Positions 24,656 to 34,090 are shown, numbered from the stretch's first letter. The stretch is DNA of 64,000 nt from Micromonospora sp. C95 (GCF_018070465.1 NZ_JAGPXT010000005.1:1-64000), one strand, 5' to 3'. Program-made: numbers and translations. The notes: generated from the letters alone by a model not told the origin.

Positions 24656-25568
24656 CCGGCCCCGTGGTTCCCAGCAGCCGCTCCCGTTCCCGCACGATGT
24701 CGAAGTCGGCTGGCGGATACCCCAGATCAAGAGTGTCGAACGTCTCACGCAGCAGGTGCGCCACCGCCCAGTCCCGGTACCACTTGCGGTCCGCCGGCAC
24801 CACGTGCCACGGCGCCAGGTCCGTGCTGCACCGGGCGAGCACCTCGGCGTACGCGGCCTGGTAGTCGTCCCACCGGGCCCGGGCGTCGACGTCGGACGGA
24901 TGGTACTTCCAGTGCTTCGTCGGATCGTCGAGCCGGGCCAGCAGCCGCTTAGCCTGTTCGGCGTTGGAGATGTGCAGGAAGACCTTGACCACCGCCACCC
25001 CGGCGTCGGTCAGCTCCCGCTCGAACTCGTCGATCTCCGCGTACCGGGGCCGCCAGACGTCTTCGGGAGCCCGCTGCTGGACCCGGGGCACCAGCACGTC
25101 CTCGTAGTGCGACCGGTTGAAGACCCCCAGGCTCCCCGGTGGCGGCAGCGCCCGACGGATCCGCCACAGGAAGTGGTGCCGCAGCTCCTCGGCCGTCGGC
25201 GGGCCGAACGCCCGGATGTGCACGCCGAGCGGGTTCATCGCCCCGACCACCCGCTTGACCGTGCCGTCCTTGCCACCGCAGTCCATCGCCTGGAGCACCA
25301 GCAGCACCCGCCGTCCGGCGCCCGGGTCGGCCTTCGCACCGGCGAACAGCATCTCCTGTTGCCCGGCCAGCCCGGCACCCAACCGCCCGAGCTGCCGGCG
25401 GGCCCAGCCCTTGCGGTCCGGCCCGGTCACCTCGGGGCCGGGCAGCCCCGGGGTCGAGCGGGGATCGATCTCCGCGAGGTCCACCGGGCCACCGGGCCGC
25501 ACCCGGAGCCGGTCGCGTACCGCGCCGCCGGTCGGCGCCACCACATCAAAGTCACCGTCGTCCACCAT
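24636..25568 (-). CDS. ppk2: Polyphosphate kinase 2 family protein
   Basis: A 310-residue PPK2-family P-loop phosphotransferase that moves phosphate between polyphosphate and nucleotides. The Walker A motif is QAMDCGGKDGTVKR near residue 95, the lid module includes NRSHYEDVLVPRV near residue 150, and DRKWYRDWAV near residue 265 is also conserved. A single PPK2 domain of this size fits class I or III; nucleotide preference is not resolvable here. Its 3' end carries the PHO box of the DUF47-PiT operon, tying polyphosphate and phosphate uptake genes together. Start ATG 25568 is a reasonable choice. Confidence 0.9.
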   Translation of the reverse strand: MVDDGDFDVVAPTGGAVRDRLRVRPGGPVDLAEIDPRSTPGLPGPEVTGPDRKGWARRQLGRLGAGLAGQQEMLFAGAKADPGAGRRVLLVLQAMDCGGKDGTVKRVVGAMNPLGVHIRAFGPPTAEELRHHFLWRIRRALPPPGSLGVFNRSHYEDVLVPRVQQRAPEDVWRPRYAEIDEFERELTDAGVAVVKVFLHISNAEQAKRLLARLDDPTKHWKYHPSDVDARARWDDYQAAYAEVLARCSTDLAPWHVVPADRKWYRDWAVAHLLRETFDTLDLGYPPADFDIVRERERLLGTTGPVKVNGS

Positions 25569-25623
25569 CGGAGCATCATCACCCGCCCGCCGTCGGTCCG
25601 CGCGACGGAGGTGGCCGCGGCGG

Positions 25624-26130
25624 TCAGACCACCAGGGCCAGCCACTTGCGGTACGAGGTGGCGAAGGGCTCAGTGCCGTCGCCGAGCGCGCCGAACAGCC
25701 AGCGCGCCGCCGCCTCGGCCGCCACCACCAGGTCGTCGGGGTACCCGAAGCGGACCCGGTGCTCGGCGAACTCGTCCTCGTCGCGCAACTCGACCAGACC
25801 GGTCTCCCGGCGCCGGACCACGTCCAGGTCGAGGTCGATCAGATGGACGGTGTCCTCGCCCTCCCAGCGGGCCGGACTGGCGATGTCGCAGTAGACCTCG
25901 CTGGTCCGGGGCGGCGGGTTGAACATGCCGGTCCACCAGGCGTGGTGGGGCACCAGCAGCACGAAGGGAATCTGCTCGACCGACGGCCGGCCGTGGTAGA
26001 CCGAGCTGGTGCCGGCCGACACGCCGAGCCAGATGCCGAGGTCGTCCTCGGCCAATCGACGGGCCGGGTAGTCGCGGTGGGCGCTGCCGTCGAACTTGCG
26101 GTAGATCACCCGGATCACGTCGCTCGGCAT
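25624..26130 (-). CDS. DUF402 family nucleotide-phosphohydrolase-fold protein
   Basis: A 168-residue protein of the DUF402 family, whose characterised members (FomD, Ntdp) hydrolyse nucleotide phosphoesters with divalent metals. The barrel segments WWTGMFNPPPRTSEVYCDIASP and VHLIDLDLDVV supply the family acidic metal ligands. Start is ATG 26130, not the in-frame GTG at 26139, because TAGGGT (26138-26143) overlaps the GTG and lies 7 nt from the ATG. It is divergent from the DinG-type helicase. Substrate unknown. Confidence 0.8.
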   Translation of the reverse strand: MPSDVIRVIYRKFDGSAHRDYPARRLAEDDLGIWLGVSAGTSSVYHGRPSVEQIPFVLLVPHHAWWTGMFNPPPRTSEVYCDIASPARWEGEDTVHLIDLDLDVVRRRETGLVELRDEDEFAEHRVRFGYPDDLVVAAEAAARWLFGALGDGTEPFATSYRKWLALVV

Positions 26131-26270
26131 GAGTCGCACCCTAGCCGATTCCGCCCACGCCTCGCCGTCGGGAAGTTACCGGACGACACGGCGACATTTC
26201 GTGCTCCCGACGACCGCGACACGGCCCGCTCGGTACCGACCGCGTCCGCCCCGGCGGGTACCGTGCCACG
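26131..26270. promoter_or_regulatory. Divergent leaderless promoters of DUF402 and DinG genes
   Basis: TAGGGT on the minus strand (26138-26143) is 7 nt from ATG 26130. TACCGT on the plus strand (26259-26264) is 6 nt from GTG 26271. Confidence 0.55.
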
Positions 26271-28415
26271 GTGACTCCGCCCCGCACCGCCACCGGCCCC
26301 ACCCGCGACAAGGCCCGCCGCCGGGGCGACCGGCCGGGCGGGGCCGAGCTGTTGTCCGCCGCGGTCGGGGCGGTGCCCGGCGGTACGGCCCGTCCGGGGC
26401 AGCAGCGGATGGCCGCGGAGATCGAGGAGTGCGTCGCCAGCGGTGACCACCTGCTGGTGCAGGCCGGCACGGGCACCGGCAAGTCCCTGGCGTACCTCGC
26501 TCCGGCCTTGACGGTGGACGGACCCGTGGTGGTCTCCACCGCCACCCTGGCGTTGCAGTCCCAGCTGGTGGAGCACGACCTGCCCCGGTTGGCCGACGCC
26601 GTCGAGCCGTTGCTCCGGCGCCGCCCCACGTTCGCCGTGCTGAAGGGCCGCCACCACTACCTCTGCCTGGCCCGGCTGGAGAACTCCACGGCGGACGAAC
26701 CGGAGGACACCCTCTTCGACGCCCCGGCCGAGCGTCCCGGCGGCACGCGCTGGCTCGGTGAGGCAGGCCGGCTGGGCAAGCAGATCCAGCGCCTGCGGGA
26801 CTGGGCCCTGGAGACCGACACCGGTGACCGCGACGAGTTGGATCCGGGCGTCGACGACCAGACGTGGCGGCTGGTCTCGATGCCCGCCCGCGAGTGCGTG
26901 GGCGCCTCCCGCTGCCCGTACGGTGCGGAGTGCTTCGCCGAGGCCTCCCGGGCCCGGGCCCGGGAGGCGGACATCGTGGTGACCAACCACAGCCTGCTGG
27001 CGGTCGACATGCTCGCCGGTCGGCACATCGTCCCGCCGCACCGGCTGTTGGTCGTCGACGAGGCCCACGAGCTGGCCGACCGGGTCTCCTCGGCGGCCCA
27101 GGCGGAGCTGACCCCGGAGCTGATCGACCGGTCCGCCCGGCGGGCCCGTCCGCTGCTGCGCCCGGAGACGGCCGAGGCGTTGACCGCGGCGGGTGACGCC
27201 CTCGCGGTCGGGCTGGCCGAGGCACCGGTCGGACGCATCACCAGCGGGCTGCCCGGCCCGCTGCGGGAGGCCTGCACGCTGCTGGACGCCGCCACCCGGA
27301 CCGCACTGGACAGCATCGGCGACGTCAAGGCCGACGACCCCGACCCGGTACGCAAGCAACAGGTCAAGGCCGTCCTCGACGAGTTGTCCACCACGGCCCA
27401 GCGGTTGCTGGAGGAGGCCGAGCACGACGTGGCCTGGGTGGAGCGCAACGACGTGACCGGACGCCGGGCACTCGTGGTGGCGCCGCTCTCGGTCGCCGGC
27501 ACCCTGGCCACCCACCTCTACGACGAGCGGACCGTGGTGGCCACCTCGGCCACGCTCGCGCTGGGCGGCCGGTTCGACACGGTCGCCCGGGCCCTGGGCC
27601 TCGACTCGCCCCCGCCCGGCCCACCGTCACCGGCCGCCGCCGCCCTGGCCGGGGCCGTCCGGCCGCCGGCCGGGCCGGGCGACGCGGCGGGCGGTACCGC
27701 ACCGACCGGGGCTCAGGACGCGGGCGCGGCGACCGACTCCGGGCTCGGGTGGCGTTCGCTGGACGTCGGCTCGCCGTTCGACTATCCCCGGCAGGGCATC
27801 CTCTACGTGGCCGCCCACCTGCCCCGCCCGGGGGCGTCCGGGCTGCCCGAGGCCGCCGGGGAGGAACTGCTCGCGCTGGTCACCGCGCTCGGCGGGCGTA
27901 CGCTCGGGCTCTTCTCCTCGCGGCGGGCCGCGCAGCAGGCGGCGGAGCTGCTGCGCGACCGGACCGACCTGCCGGTGCTGCTCCAGGGCGAGGAGGCGTT
28001 GCCGCTGCTGGTCCGGCGCTTCCGCGAGGAGCGGGCGAGCTGCCTGTTCGGGGTGATGTCGCTGTGGCAGGGCGTCGACGTTCCGGGCGATTCTTGCCAA
28101 CTTGTAGTGATCGACCGGCTTCCCTTCCCGCGCCCCGACGAACCGCTCGCCGCGGCCCGGGCGGCAGCGGTCGACGCCCAGGGCGGCTCCGGTTTCGCCG
28201 CGGTCAGCGTCCCGATCGCGGCGGTTCGGCTCGCTCAGGGCGTGGGCCGGCTGATCCGGGCCAACGGTGACCGGGGCGTGGTGGCGGTACTGGACTCCCG
28301 ACTGGAGACAGCCCGCAGCTACGGCTCGTTCCTGCGCCGCTCGCTGCCCCCGTTCTGGTACACGACCCGCCCGGAGGTGGCCCGGGGCGCCCTGGCCCGC
28401 CTCGCCGCGAGCTGA
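26271..28415 (+). CDS. dinG: DinG/XPD-family ATP-dependent DNA helicase
   Basis: A 714-residue superfamily 2 helicase with an iron-sulfur domain. Walker A is AGTGTGKSLAYLAP near residue 65, the DEAH box is VVDEAHELADR near residue 262, and motif VI-like SVPIAAVRLAQGVGRLIR is near residue 655. Four cysteines (YLCLARL, ECVGAS, RCPYGAE, ECFAEA) are spaced like the 4Fe-4S cluster of XPD/DinG. A Pro/Ala-rich insert (about 445-475) separates the two helicase lobes. It should unwind 5'-tailed DNA or R-loops during repair. GTG 26271 appears leaderless. Confidence 0.9.
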   Translation: MTPPRTATGPTRDKARRRGDRPGGAELLSAAVGAVPGGTARPGQQRMAAEIEECVASGDHLLVQAGTGTGKSLAYLAPALTVDGPVVVSTATLALQSQLVEHDLPRLADAVEPLLRRRPTFAVLKGRHHYLCLARLENSTADEPEDTLFDAPAERPGGTRWLGEAGRLGKQIQRLRDWALETDTGDRDELDPGVDDQTWRLVSMPARECVGASRCPYGAECFAEASRARAREADIVVTNHSLLAVDMLAGRHIVPPHRLLVVDEAHELADRVSSAAQAELTPELIDRSARRARPLLRPETAEALTAAGDALAVGLAEAPVGRITSGLPGPLREACTLLDAATRTALDSIGDVKADDPDPVRKQQVKAVLDELSTTAQRLLEEAEHDVAWVERNDVTGRRALVVAPLSVAGTLATHLYDERTVVATSATLALGGRFDTVARALGLDSPPPGPPSPAAAALAGAVRPPAGPGDAAGGTAPTGAQDAGAATDSGLGWRSLDVGSPFDYPRQGILYVAAHLPRPGASGLPEAAGEELLALVTALGGRTLGLFSSRRAAQQAAELLRDRTDLPVLLQGEEALPLLVRRFREERASCLFGVMSLWQGVDVPGDSCQLVVIDRLPFPRPDEPLAAARAAAVDAQGGSGFAAVSVPIAAVRLAQGVGRLIRANGDRGVVAVLDSRLETARSYGSFLRRSLPPFWYTTRPEVARGALARLAAS

Positions 28416-28470
28416 GCCGGGCGGCGAGGGCACACCGGCGTCACGGACCGCGCCTGGCGCGCGGCTGGAG

Positions 28471-29769
28471 TCAGGGTGCCCGGGAGGCGACGACGACCGC
28501 GTCGGGTGGGGTGTCGGGGACGCGCCGGGCGGCGAGGCGGCGGACCGCCGTGTTGAGCACGGCGATGATGGGCACCGCGACCAGCGCGCCGGTGATCCCG
28601 GCGAGCACCACGCCGGCCGCCAGACCGATGATCACTGCGAGCGGATGGATGGCGACCGCCCTCCCCATGATCAACGGCTGGAGGACGTGCCCTTCCATCT
28701 GCTGCACACCGATCACCACGCTCAGGATGATCAACGCGGTCACCGGGCCGCTGTCCACCAGCGCCACGAGCACCGCGACACCTCCGGAGAGCGTCGCACC
28801 GACGATCGGGATGAACGCGCCGAGGAAGACCAGGGCGGCCAGCGGAAAGGCGAACGGGATGTCGAAGATGACCAGGAAGACGCCGATGCCGACGGCGTCG
28901 ATGAAGGCGACAAGCACCGTCGCCCGCACGTAGGCGACGAGCGTCGCCCAGGCGGCCCGACCGGCGTCGTCGACCTTCCAGCGCGCGGCGACGGGCAGCA
29001 GCCGGACCAGGAACCGCCAGATGATGTTGCCGTCGCGCAGGAAGAAGAAGGTGGCGAAGAGGACAAGCACCGTGCCGGTCAACACCTCGGCCAGGGTGGC
29101 CGCGGTGGAGAGGGCACCGCTGGTGAACCGCTCGGTGTTGTTGTCGACCCACCGCTGGGTCTCCTCGAGGTACCGGTCGAGGTCGTTGTCCGACAGGTGC
29201 AGGGGCCCGGTCTTGAGCCAGTCCTGGATCTGTTGCAGACCCTGGGTCGACTTCGCGGTCAGTTCCGGAACGCCCTTGATGAACTCGTTGACCACCAGGG
29301 TGAGCGTGCCGATCACCGCGGCCAGCCCGGTGACGAGGACCACCGCCGTCGCCAGTGATCGTGGCAGGCGGGCCCGCAGCAGCCAGCCGACCGCGGGTGC
29401 CAGCAGCGCCGACAGCAACAGCGCCACCGCCAGGGGAATGATCACGATGCTGATCGTGCCGACGAGCTTCAGCAGCGCCCAGAAGACGATGCCGATGACG
29501 ATCAGCCGCCAGCACCAGGCGGCGGCGATCCGCAGCGCGTGCGGCACGTCGGCGTCGTCGCGGCTGGAGGTGGAGTTGTGCACCGGCGCGGTCGGTTCGG
29601 CACCGACCACGGTCGCCCCGGCCGGTGCCGCCGGCCCGGGACTCGACGGCGAGGCCACGGCGGCCGGCTCCGGGACGTCCGACGGCGCCTGGCGACCCGC
29701 GCGAACCGATTCCCGGCCCGACTCGTACGCGCGACGCAGCCGTCCGCGTATCCGCTCGAAGCGGCTCAA
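28471..29769 (-). CDS. AI-2E family transporter (TqsA/PerM type)
   Basis: A 432-residue polytopic membrane protein of the AI-2E/UPF0118 family, with a variable Ala/Pro-rich cytoplasmic N terminus (about 70 residues) and seven or eight helices. FLGAFIPIVGATLSGGVAVL and VVIGVQQMEGHVLQPLIMGR are the family core signatures. Transported substrates vary in the family (autoinducer, sodium/protons), so none is assigned. TTG 29769 is chosen because AGGAGG stands five bases upstream; GTG 29775 would overlap too closely. It converges on dinG. Confidence 0.85.
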   Translation of the reverse strand: MSRFERIRGRLRRAYESGRESVRAGRQAPSDVPEPAAVASPSSPGPAAPAGATVVGAEPTAPVHNSTSSRDDADVPHALRIAAAWCWRLIVIGIVFWALLKLVGTISIVIIPLAVALLLSALLAPAVGWLLRARLPRSLATAVVLVTGLAAVIGTLTLVVNEFIKGVPELTAKSTQGLQQIQDWLKTGPLHLSDNDLDRYLEETQRWVDNNTERFTSGALSTAATLAEVLTGTVLVLFATFFFLRDGNIIWRFLVRLLPVAARWKVDDAGRAAWATLVAYVRATVLVAFIDAVGIGVFLVIFDIPFAFPLAALVFLGAFIPIVGATLSGGVAVLVALVDSGPVTALIILSVVIGVQQMEGHVLQPLIMGRAVAIHPLAVIIGLAAGVVLAGITGALVAVPIIAVLNTAVRRLAARRVPDTPPDAVVVASRAP

Positions 29770-29938
29770 GCACACCTCCTGGCAGATCTTCGCCTGCGCA
29801 CTGCGTCAGGTCGGACAGGATACGCCCGACCAGGCAACGGTAGGACGAATTCGCCACCCACAGTGCCCCGCCCGTCCGGTCCGCTAACCCGGTGACCACC
29901 GGCCGGCCGGCGCGGGACGACACGGTAGCGTCTGCGGC

Positions 29939-30274
29939 GTGACCGCCGACAACCTCGACTCCGGCCTGCCCATCCGGCTGCTGCACGACCGCGTGCTGGT
30001 GCGGATGGAGGGCAGCGAAGGTGAGCGGCGTTCCAGCGCCGGCATCGTGATCCCCGCCACCGCTGCGGTCGGCAAACGCCTGGCGTGGGCGACCGCGGTC
30101 GGGGTCGGCCCCAACGTGCGCTCGATCGTCTCCGGCGACCGGGTGCTCTTCGACCCCGACGACCGCTCCGAGGTCGAGTTGCACGGCCGCGGCTACGTGC
30201 TGCTGCGGGAACGCGACGTGCACGCGGTGGCCGCCGAACGGGTCGAGGAGAACGCGACCGGCCTGTATCTCTGA
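29939..30274 (+). CDS. GroES-like co-chaperonin (Cpn10), not linked to groEL
   Basis: A 111-residue Cpn10-fold protein. IRLLHDRVLVRMEG corresponds to the first strands of GroES and SSAGIVIPATAAVGKRLAWA to the mobile loop that contacts GroEL. GDRVLFDPDDRSEVELHGRGYVLLRERDVHAV is truncated in the description here only; it is the usual core with an altered C-terminal tail (ERVEENATGLYL). It stands alone, about 12 kb from groEL, so it may be a divergent paralogue. GTG 29939 follows TAGCGT (29926-29931) by 7 nt, apparently leaderless. Confidence 0.82.
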   Translation: MTADNLDSGLPIRLLHDRVLVRMEGSEGERRSSAGIVIPATAAVGKRLAWATAVGVGPNVRSIVSGDRVLFDPDDRSEVELHGRGYVLLRERDVHAVAAERVEENATGLYL

Positions 30275-30361
30275 CCGGCCTCGAGTCCCTCGACCGGCCT
30301 CGCGTCGTTTGCCGCGCTCCCCGGCGGGAAGCCAGCCGCACCACCGGCCTGGGGAGGGACG

Positions 30362-30529
30362 ATGCCGGTATTCGTGAAGAAGGTGCTGGCCTGGGGAAGC
30401 CTCGCGTTTCTGATCTACTTCATGGCGTTCCGGCCGGAGGGCGCCGCACAGATGTTCAAGGCCATCGGTGCGGCCCTGATGATGATGGCCCAGGGGCTCG
30501 GGGACTTCCTCACCAGCCTGATGACCTGA
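30362..30529 (+). CDS. Small membrane protein (55 aa)
   Basis: A 55-residue ORF starting MPVFVKKVLAWGSLAFLIYF. It has one transmembrane helix (about residues 7-24) followed by an amphipathic, methionine-rich C-terminal half (MFKAIGAALMMMAQGLGDF) that may lie on the membrane. The strong GGGGAGGG sits three bases before ATG 30362. It lies 87 bp downstream of the GroES-like gene on the same strand. No family is recognised. Confidence 0.7.
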   Translation: MPVFVKKVLAWGSLAFLIYFMAFRPEGAAQMFKAIGAALMMMAQGLGDFLTSLMT

Positions 30530-30571
30530 GCACCGCCGGCCGGGCGGCCCGCCGCCGGCCGGCATCGACGG

Positions 30572-32026
30572 TCAGCGGTGACCCGGTGGCCAGGGGGCGG
30601 CCGGACGTGGGCCGTACCAGCCGGGCCCGCCGTAGCCGGCGGGGAACGGCGGTGGCGGGGGCGGTGGGGTGAGCACCACCGGGATCGGCACCACCGGCTC
30701 CTCGGGGGCCTCCACCGCCCGCTGCGACCCGTCCGGGAAACGCAGGTGGTAGCGGTGTCCGTCCCAGACACCGACCGGCGACTGCGGATCCCGGCCGACG
30801 AAGTACGACCGGTACGCGGCGATGGAGTGCAACAGCTCCTGTTCCTCCCGGGCCGTCCGGTCCCGGTCGACGGGCCGGCGGTCCAGCCCTCGGGTGGCAC
30901 CGTCCCGCAGCAGCGCCAGCCGGGTCGCCGCGAACTGGTAGCCGCGCATCGCCCGTAGGCCGGCGTCACCGGCCACCCGCCGGGCCCACACCCGGGCCGC
31001 GTGTCGTCGGCCGAGGCTGCTCAACGCGGCCACCTCCGGTGGCGTGAGCCAACCGGCCCGGACATAGTCCGGCAGCACCCGCTCGGTCAGCCGCCCCTCC
31101 CAGGCCCGCAGCCACACGGCCAGGCCGACCATGCCGAAGAAGATCGGCACCATCACGCCGACGAAACCGAAGAGCGAGATCAGCACCTGCCCGGTGGCCT
31201 GGGTCAGCGTGGGCAGCAGGTTCCACGTCCCGTGCAGCATCATCGCCAGCAGCAGCCCGGCGACCGGGGCGAAGAACCGCACCCGACGGTCCGCCGACCG
31301 CGCGGCGATACCGAGCCCGATACCGGCCATCGAGGTGAACAACGGATGGGCGAACCCGAAAAGCAGGATCCGCACGATGAAGATGGCGATGACCTGCTGC
31401 GCCCCGGTCGCCGGCCCGTACTGCTCGACCCCCGAGGCGTACCCGTACCCACCCAGGTAGAGGATGTTCTCCACCATGGCGAAGCCGATCGCGGACAGCC
31501 CGCAGTAGACGAGGCCGTCGGTGATGCCCGACCACTCGCGCCGACGGAAGATCAGCAGCAGGATCGGCCCGAGAGTCTTGGTCAGTTCCTCGATGAAGGG
31601 CGCGACCAGGACGGCGGTCAGGGCGACGGGCAGGTTCTGGTCCTCGAACCAGCCGGCCGCCGTTTCGTTCACCGTCAGTGACGCCGCGGTGGCGACGAAC
31701 GCACCCCAGGCGAAGCAGAAGATCAGATACTTCAGCGGCTCGGGTTCGTAGCGGTCGAGCCAGAGGAAGCAGGCCACCAGTACCGGAACCGGCAGTACCG
31801 CCGCGGCGGTACCGACCAGCAGCGCCTCCGGGCCGAGGCTGGTGCCGAGCGTGAAGAGCATGAAGATCGCGCAGGCCGCGATCAGGATGATCACCCCGAT
31901 CAGTACCAGCGCCCGCCGCCAGTTGAGGCGACGGCGTGGCATTCCGGGTGCGCCATCACCCGCGCCTGGCGCGACGGGCACGGACGGCGACGGCGGCAGC
32001 GATCCGCCGGACGGGGTGACGGCCAT
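30572..32026 (-). CDS. PrsW family intramembrane metalloprotease
   Basis: A 484-residue polytopic protein of the PrsW/CPBP-related glutamic/metalloprotease group. Conserved intramembrane motifs are PFIEELTKTLGP near residue 150, AMVENILYLGGY near 190, FAHPLFTSMAGIG near 235 and MLHGTWNLLP near 275. A cytoplasmic C-terminal extension (about 130 residues) ends in a proline/glycine-rich tail. Family members cleave anti-sigma factors or other membrane substrates; the substrate here is unknown. ATG 32026 has TACGCT (32033-32038) six bases away, so it looks leaderless. Confidence 0.87.
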   Translation of the reverse strand: MAVTPSGGSLPPSPSVPVAPGAGDGAPGMPRRRLNWRRALVLIGVIILIAACAIFMLFTLGTSLGPEALLVGTAAAVLPVPVLVACFLWLDRYEPEPLKYLIFCFAWGAFVATAASLTVNETAAGWFEDQNLPVALTAVLVAPFIEELTKTLGPILLLIFRRREWSGITDGLVYCGLSAIGFAMVENILYLGGYGYASGVEQYGPATGAQQVIAIFIVRILLFGFAHPLFTSMAGIGLGIAARSADRRVRFFAPVAGLLLAMMLHGTWNLLPTLTQATGQVLISLFGFVGVMVPIFFGMVGLAVWLRAWEGRLTERVLPDYVRAGWLTPPEVAALSSLGRRHAARVWARRVAGDAGLRAMRGYQFAATRLALLRDGATRGLDRRPVDRDRTAREEQELLHSIAAYRSYFVGRDPQSPVGVWDGHRYHLRFPDGSQRAVEAPEEPVVPIPVVLTPPPPPPPFPAGYGGPGWYGPRPAAPWPPGHR

Positions 32027-32084
32027 GCGGTCAGCGTAGTCATGCACGACCCGTCCGGCCGGGCGCATGGCCACCCCGGCGGAC

Positions 32085-33347
32085 TCAGCCGACCGGGGGC
32101 GCGGCGGGCCGCCGCACAGTCGGCTCCGGCCCGGCCGGTGCCGCCGGTCGGTCCAGCTCACCGAAGGAGCGGCGCACCAGCCGGTTCGCCTCCTCCTGGC
32201 TGATCCCGGAGGCCACCAGCAGGTCACTAGCGGTGGTACGCACCTGCGCCACCACCACGCTGCCGGAGAACCCGACCCCCTCGCCGTACGCCCGACCGGC
32301 CTCGCTCACGGCGCGCAGCGCCCGCTCCCGGGCCTGTTCGGGCTCCTCGCCCTGAGCGAACTCCTTCTGCAGCACGCGCACCGCCTCGGCCAGGTGACCT
32401 ACCGCGTCCGGCATCGGCTCCGGGACCGGCTCCTCGTCCTCCACCAGGGTCACCGCGCGTCGGATCAGGGTGCCGCTGTTGCGCATCGCCCGGTCGATCG
32501 GGTCGGCGGCCTCCGCGTAGTGGGTGAGTTCACTGCGCCGGTGCCACCGCGCCGGGGAGAGCAGCGCCGTCTCCTTGGCACCCTCGATCGCCTCGGAGAA
32601 GGTGGCCAGTTCCTCCTTGTTGTTGCGCAGCCGGTCCAGGGCGCTCTGGATCTTGCTCTGATCGCGCTCCCGCAACCCGTCGGCGGCGGTGTCGAGCTGG
32701 GCGGCGAGCAGATCCAGCGCCGGCCGGGCCGCCCGGTTGAGCACCCGCAGCGGGTTGAGCGGCAGCAGGATCGCGGTGACCAGCAGCGCGATGCTGCCAC
32801 CGACGATCGCGTCGATGAACCGGGGTATCTCCAGGTCCTCCACCGACGGGCTGAGCGTCACGATCAGCACCGCGGTCGCCGCGGCCTGGATGACGATGGC
32901 GACGCTCCCCCCGGCGAAGACGGTGAGCACGATGGCGGAGGTCACCACCAGCCCGAGTTGCCACGGCCCGGTGCCGAGGAAGTAGACCAGCAGGTCGCCG
33001 ACGAACACCCCGACGCCCACCCCGAGAATCAGCTCGATGGTCCGGCGGAACCGCTGACCCACCGAGACGGCCAGGGTGCCGACGGCGGAGATCGGGGCGA
33101 AGACCGGTTGCGGGTTGCCCAGCAGCTCGTGCGCGGCCACCCAGGACAGCCCGGCCGCCAGACCGGCCTGGGCGGCCAGGCCGAGCGACAGACGCACCCG
33201 GTGCAGCCGGTCCCGCAGGGTCGCCTTGCTCCGCTGGTGCAGCTGCGCCATGGTCCCGGCGATCCGGGCCGTGTCCACGTCGGACCGGCCGTCGCGCGCG
33301 CCGTTACGGCGCAGCAGCCGGGAAAGTCCGCGCCGGGCCACCGCCAT
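32085..33347 (-). CDS. FUSC-type aromatic acid exporter family protein
   Basis: A 420-residue protein with an N-terminal bundle of about six helices (residues 45-200, including PVFAPISAVGTLAVSVGQRFRR, the FUSC/DUF939 signature) and a long helical cytoplasmic C-terminal domain rich in charged residues. Relatives export aromatic carboxylic acids, but substrate is unassigned. ATG 33347 begins MAVARRGLSRLLRR; the longer upstream frame overlaps the HD-domain gene on the other strand and lacks similarity. It is 58 bp from the PrsW start on the same strand. Confidence 0.82.
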   Translation of the reverse strand: MAVARRGLSRLLRRNGARDGRSDVDTARIAGTMAQLHQRSKATLRDRLHRVRLSLGLAAQAGLAAGLSWVAAHELLGNPQPVFAPISAVGTLAVSVGQRFRRTIELILGVGVGVFVGDLLVYFLGTGPWQLGLVVTSAIVLTVFAGGSVAIVIQAAATAVLIVTLSPSVEDLEIPRFIDAIVGGSIALLVTAILLPLNPLRVLNRAARPALDLLAAQLDTAADGLRERDQSKIQSALDRLRNNKEELATFSEAIEGAKETALLSPARWHRRSELTHYAEAADPIDRAMRNSGTLIRRAVTLVEDEEPVPEPMPDAVGHLAEAVRVLQKEFAQGEEPEQARERALRAVSEAGRAYGEGVGFSGSVVVAQVRTTASDLLVASGISQEEANRLVRRSFGELDRPAAPAGPEPTVRRPAAPPVG

Positions 33348-33443
33348 GGCCGGGACTACCCGTCTGACGCCCGGACATTCCCGCCGAAGCGGCAGATGGT
33401 CGCGGACCGGCGCCACGTCGCCGAATCGGGCAGACTCGGGCCG

Positions 33444-34082
33444 GTGACGGGATTGATCGCACGATGGCGGACCGCCGCCCGGGCGGCCGGGGCCGGTGAC
33501 CCGGCGTCGGTCGACGCGGCCGGGGCGGAACTGCTCGAACGGTGGCAGGAGCCGCACCGGCGCTACCACACGGTCGCGCACCTGACCGCCGTGCTCGACG
33601 TGATCGACCGGTACGCCTCGACCGCACCGCGACCCGAGTTGGTGCGACTCGCCGCGTGGTGCCACGACGCGGTGTACGACCCCCGCGCGTTGGGCGACCG
33701 CAACGAGCGTGACAGCGCGGCGCTCGCCGACGCCCTGCTCACCCGGTTGGGGCTGCCCGCCGACGAGGTGGCCGAGGTGAACCGGCTGGTCCTGCTCACC
33801 GCCGGTCATGTGGTGGCACCGACAGACGCCGACGGCGCGCTGCTCTGCGACGCCGACCTGGCCGTGCTGGCCGCCCCTGCACCGGAGTACGACCGCTACG
33901 CCACCGCGATCCGCCAGGAGTACGCCCACGTTCCCGAGCCGGACTACCGCACCGCCCGCACCCGCGTGCTCTCCGGCCTATTAGCCCTGCCCACCCTCTA
34001 CCGCATCCCCGAGCTGGCCGCCCACTGGACCCGCCCCGCCCACACCAACCTCACCCGCGAACTGACCCGACTGTCCCCATAA
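33444..34082 (+). CDS. HD-domain metal-dependent phosphohydrolase-like protein
   Basis: A 212-residue cytoplasmic helical protein. The HD-type metal ligands are RRYHTVAHL near residue 33, WCHDAVYD near 70 (the HD pair) and later aspartates (LLCDADLAVL near 135). Similar actinobacterial proteins are annotated as predicted metal-dependent HD phosphohydrolases of unknown substrate. GTG 33444 is seven bases downstream of CAGACT, a plausible leaderless -10. It is divergent from the FUSC-type gene. Its stop lies 8 bp before an inverted repeat. Confidence 0.8.
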   Translation: MTGLIARWRTAARAAGAGDPASVDAAGAELLERWQEPHRRYHTVAHLTAVLDVIDRYASTAPRPELVRLAAWCHDAVYDPRALGDRNERDSAALADALLTRLGLPADEVAEVNRLVLLTAGHVVAPTDADGALLCDADLAVLAAPAPEYDRYATAIRQEYAHVPEPDYRTARTRVLSGLLALPTLYRIPELAAHWTRPAHTNLTRELTRLSP

Positions 34083-34090
34083 CTCCACGT

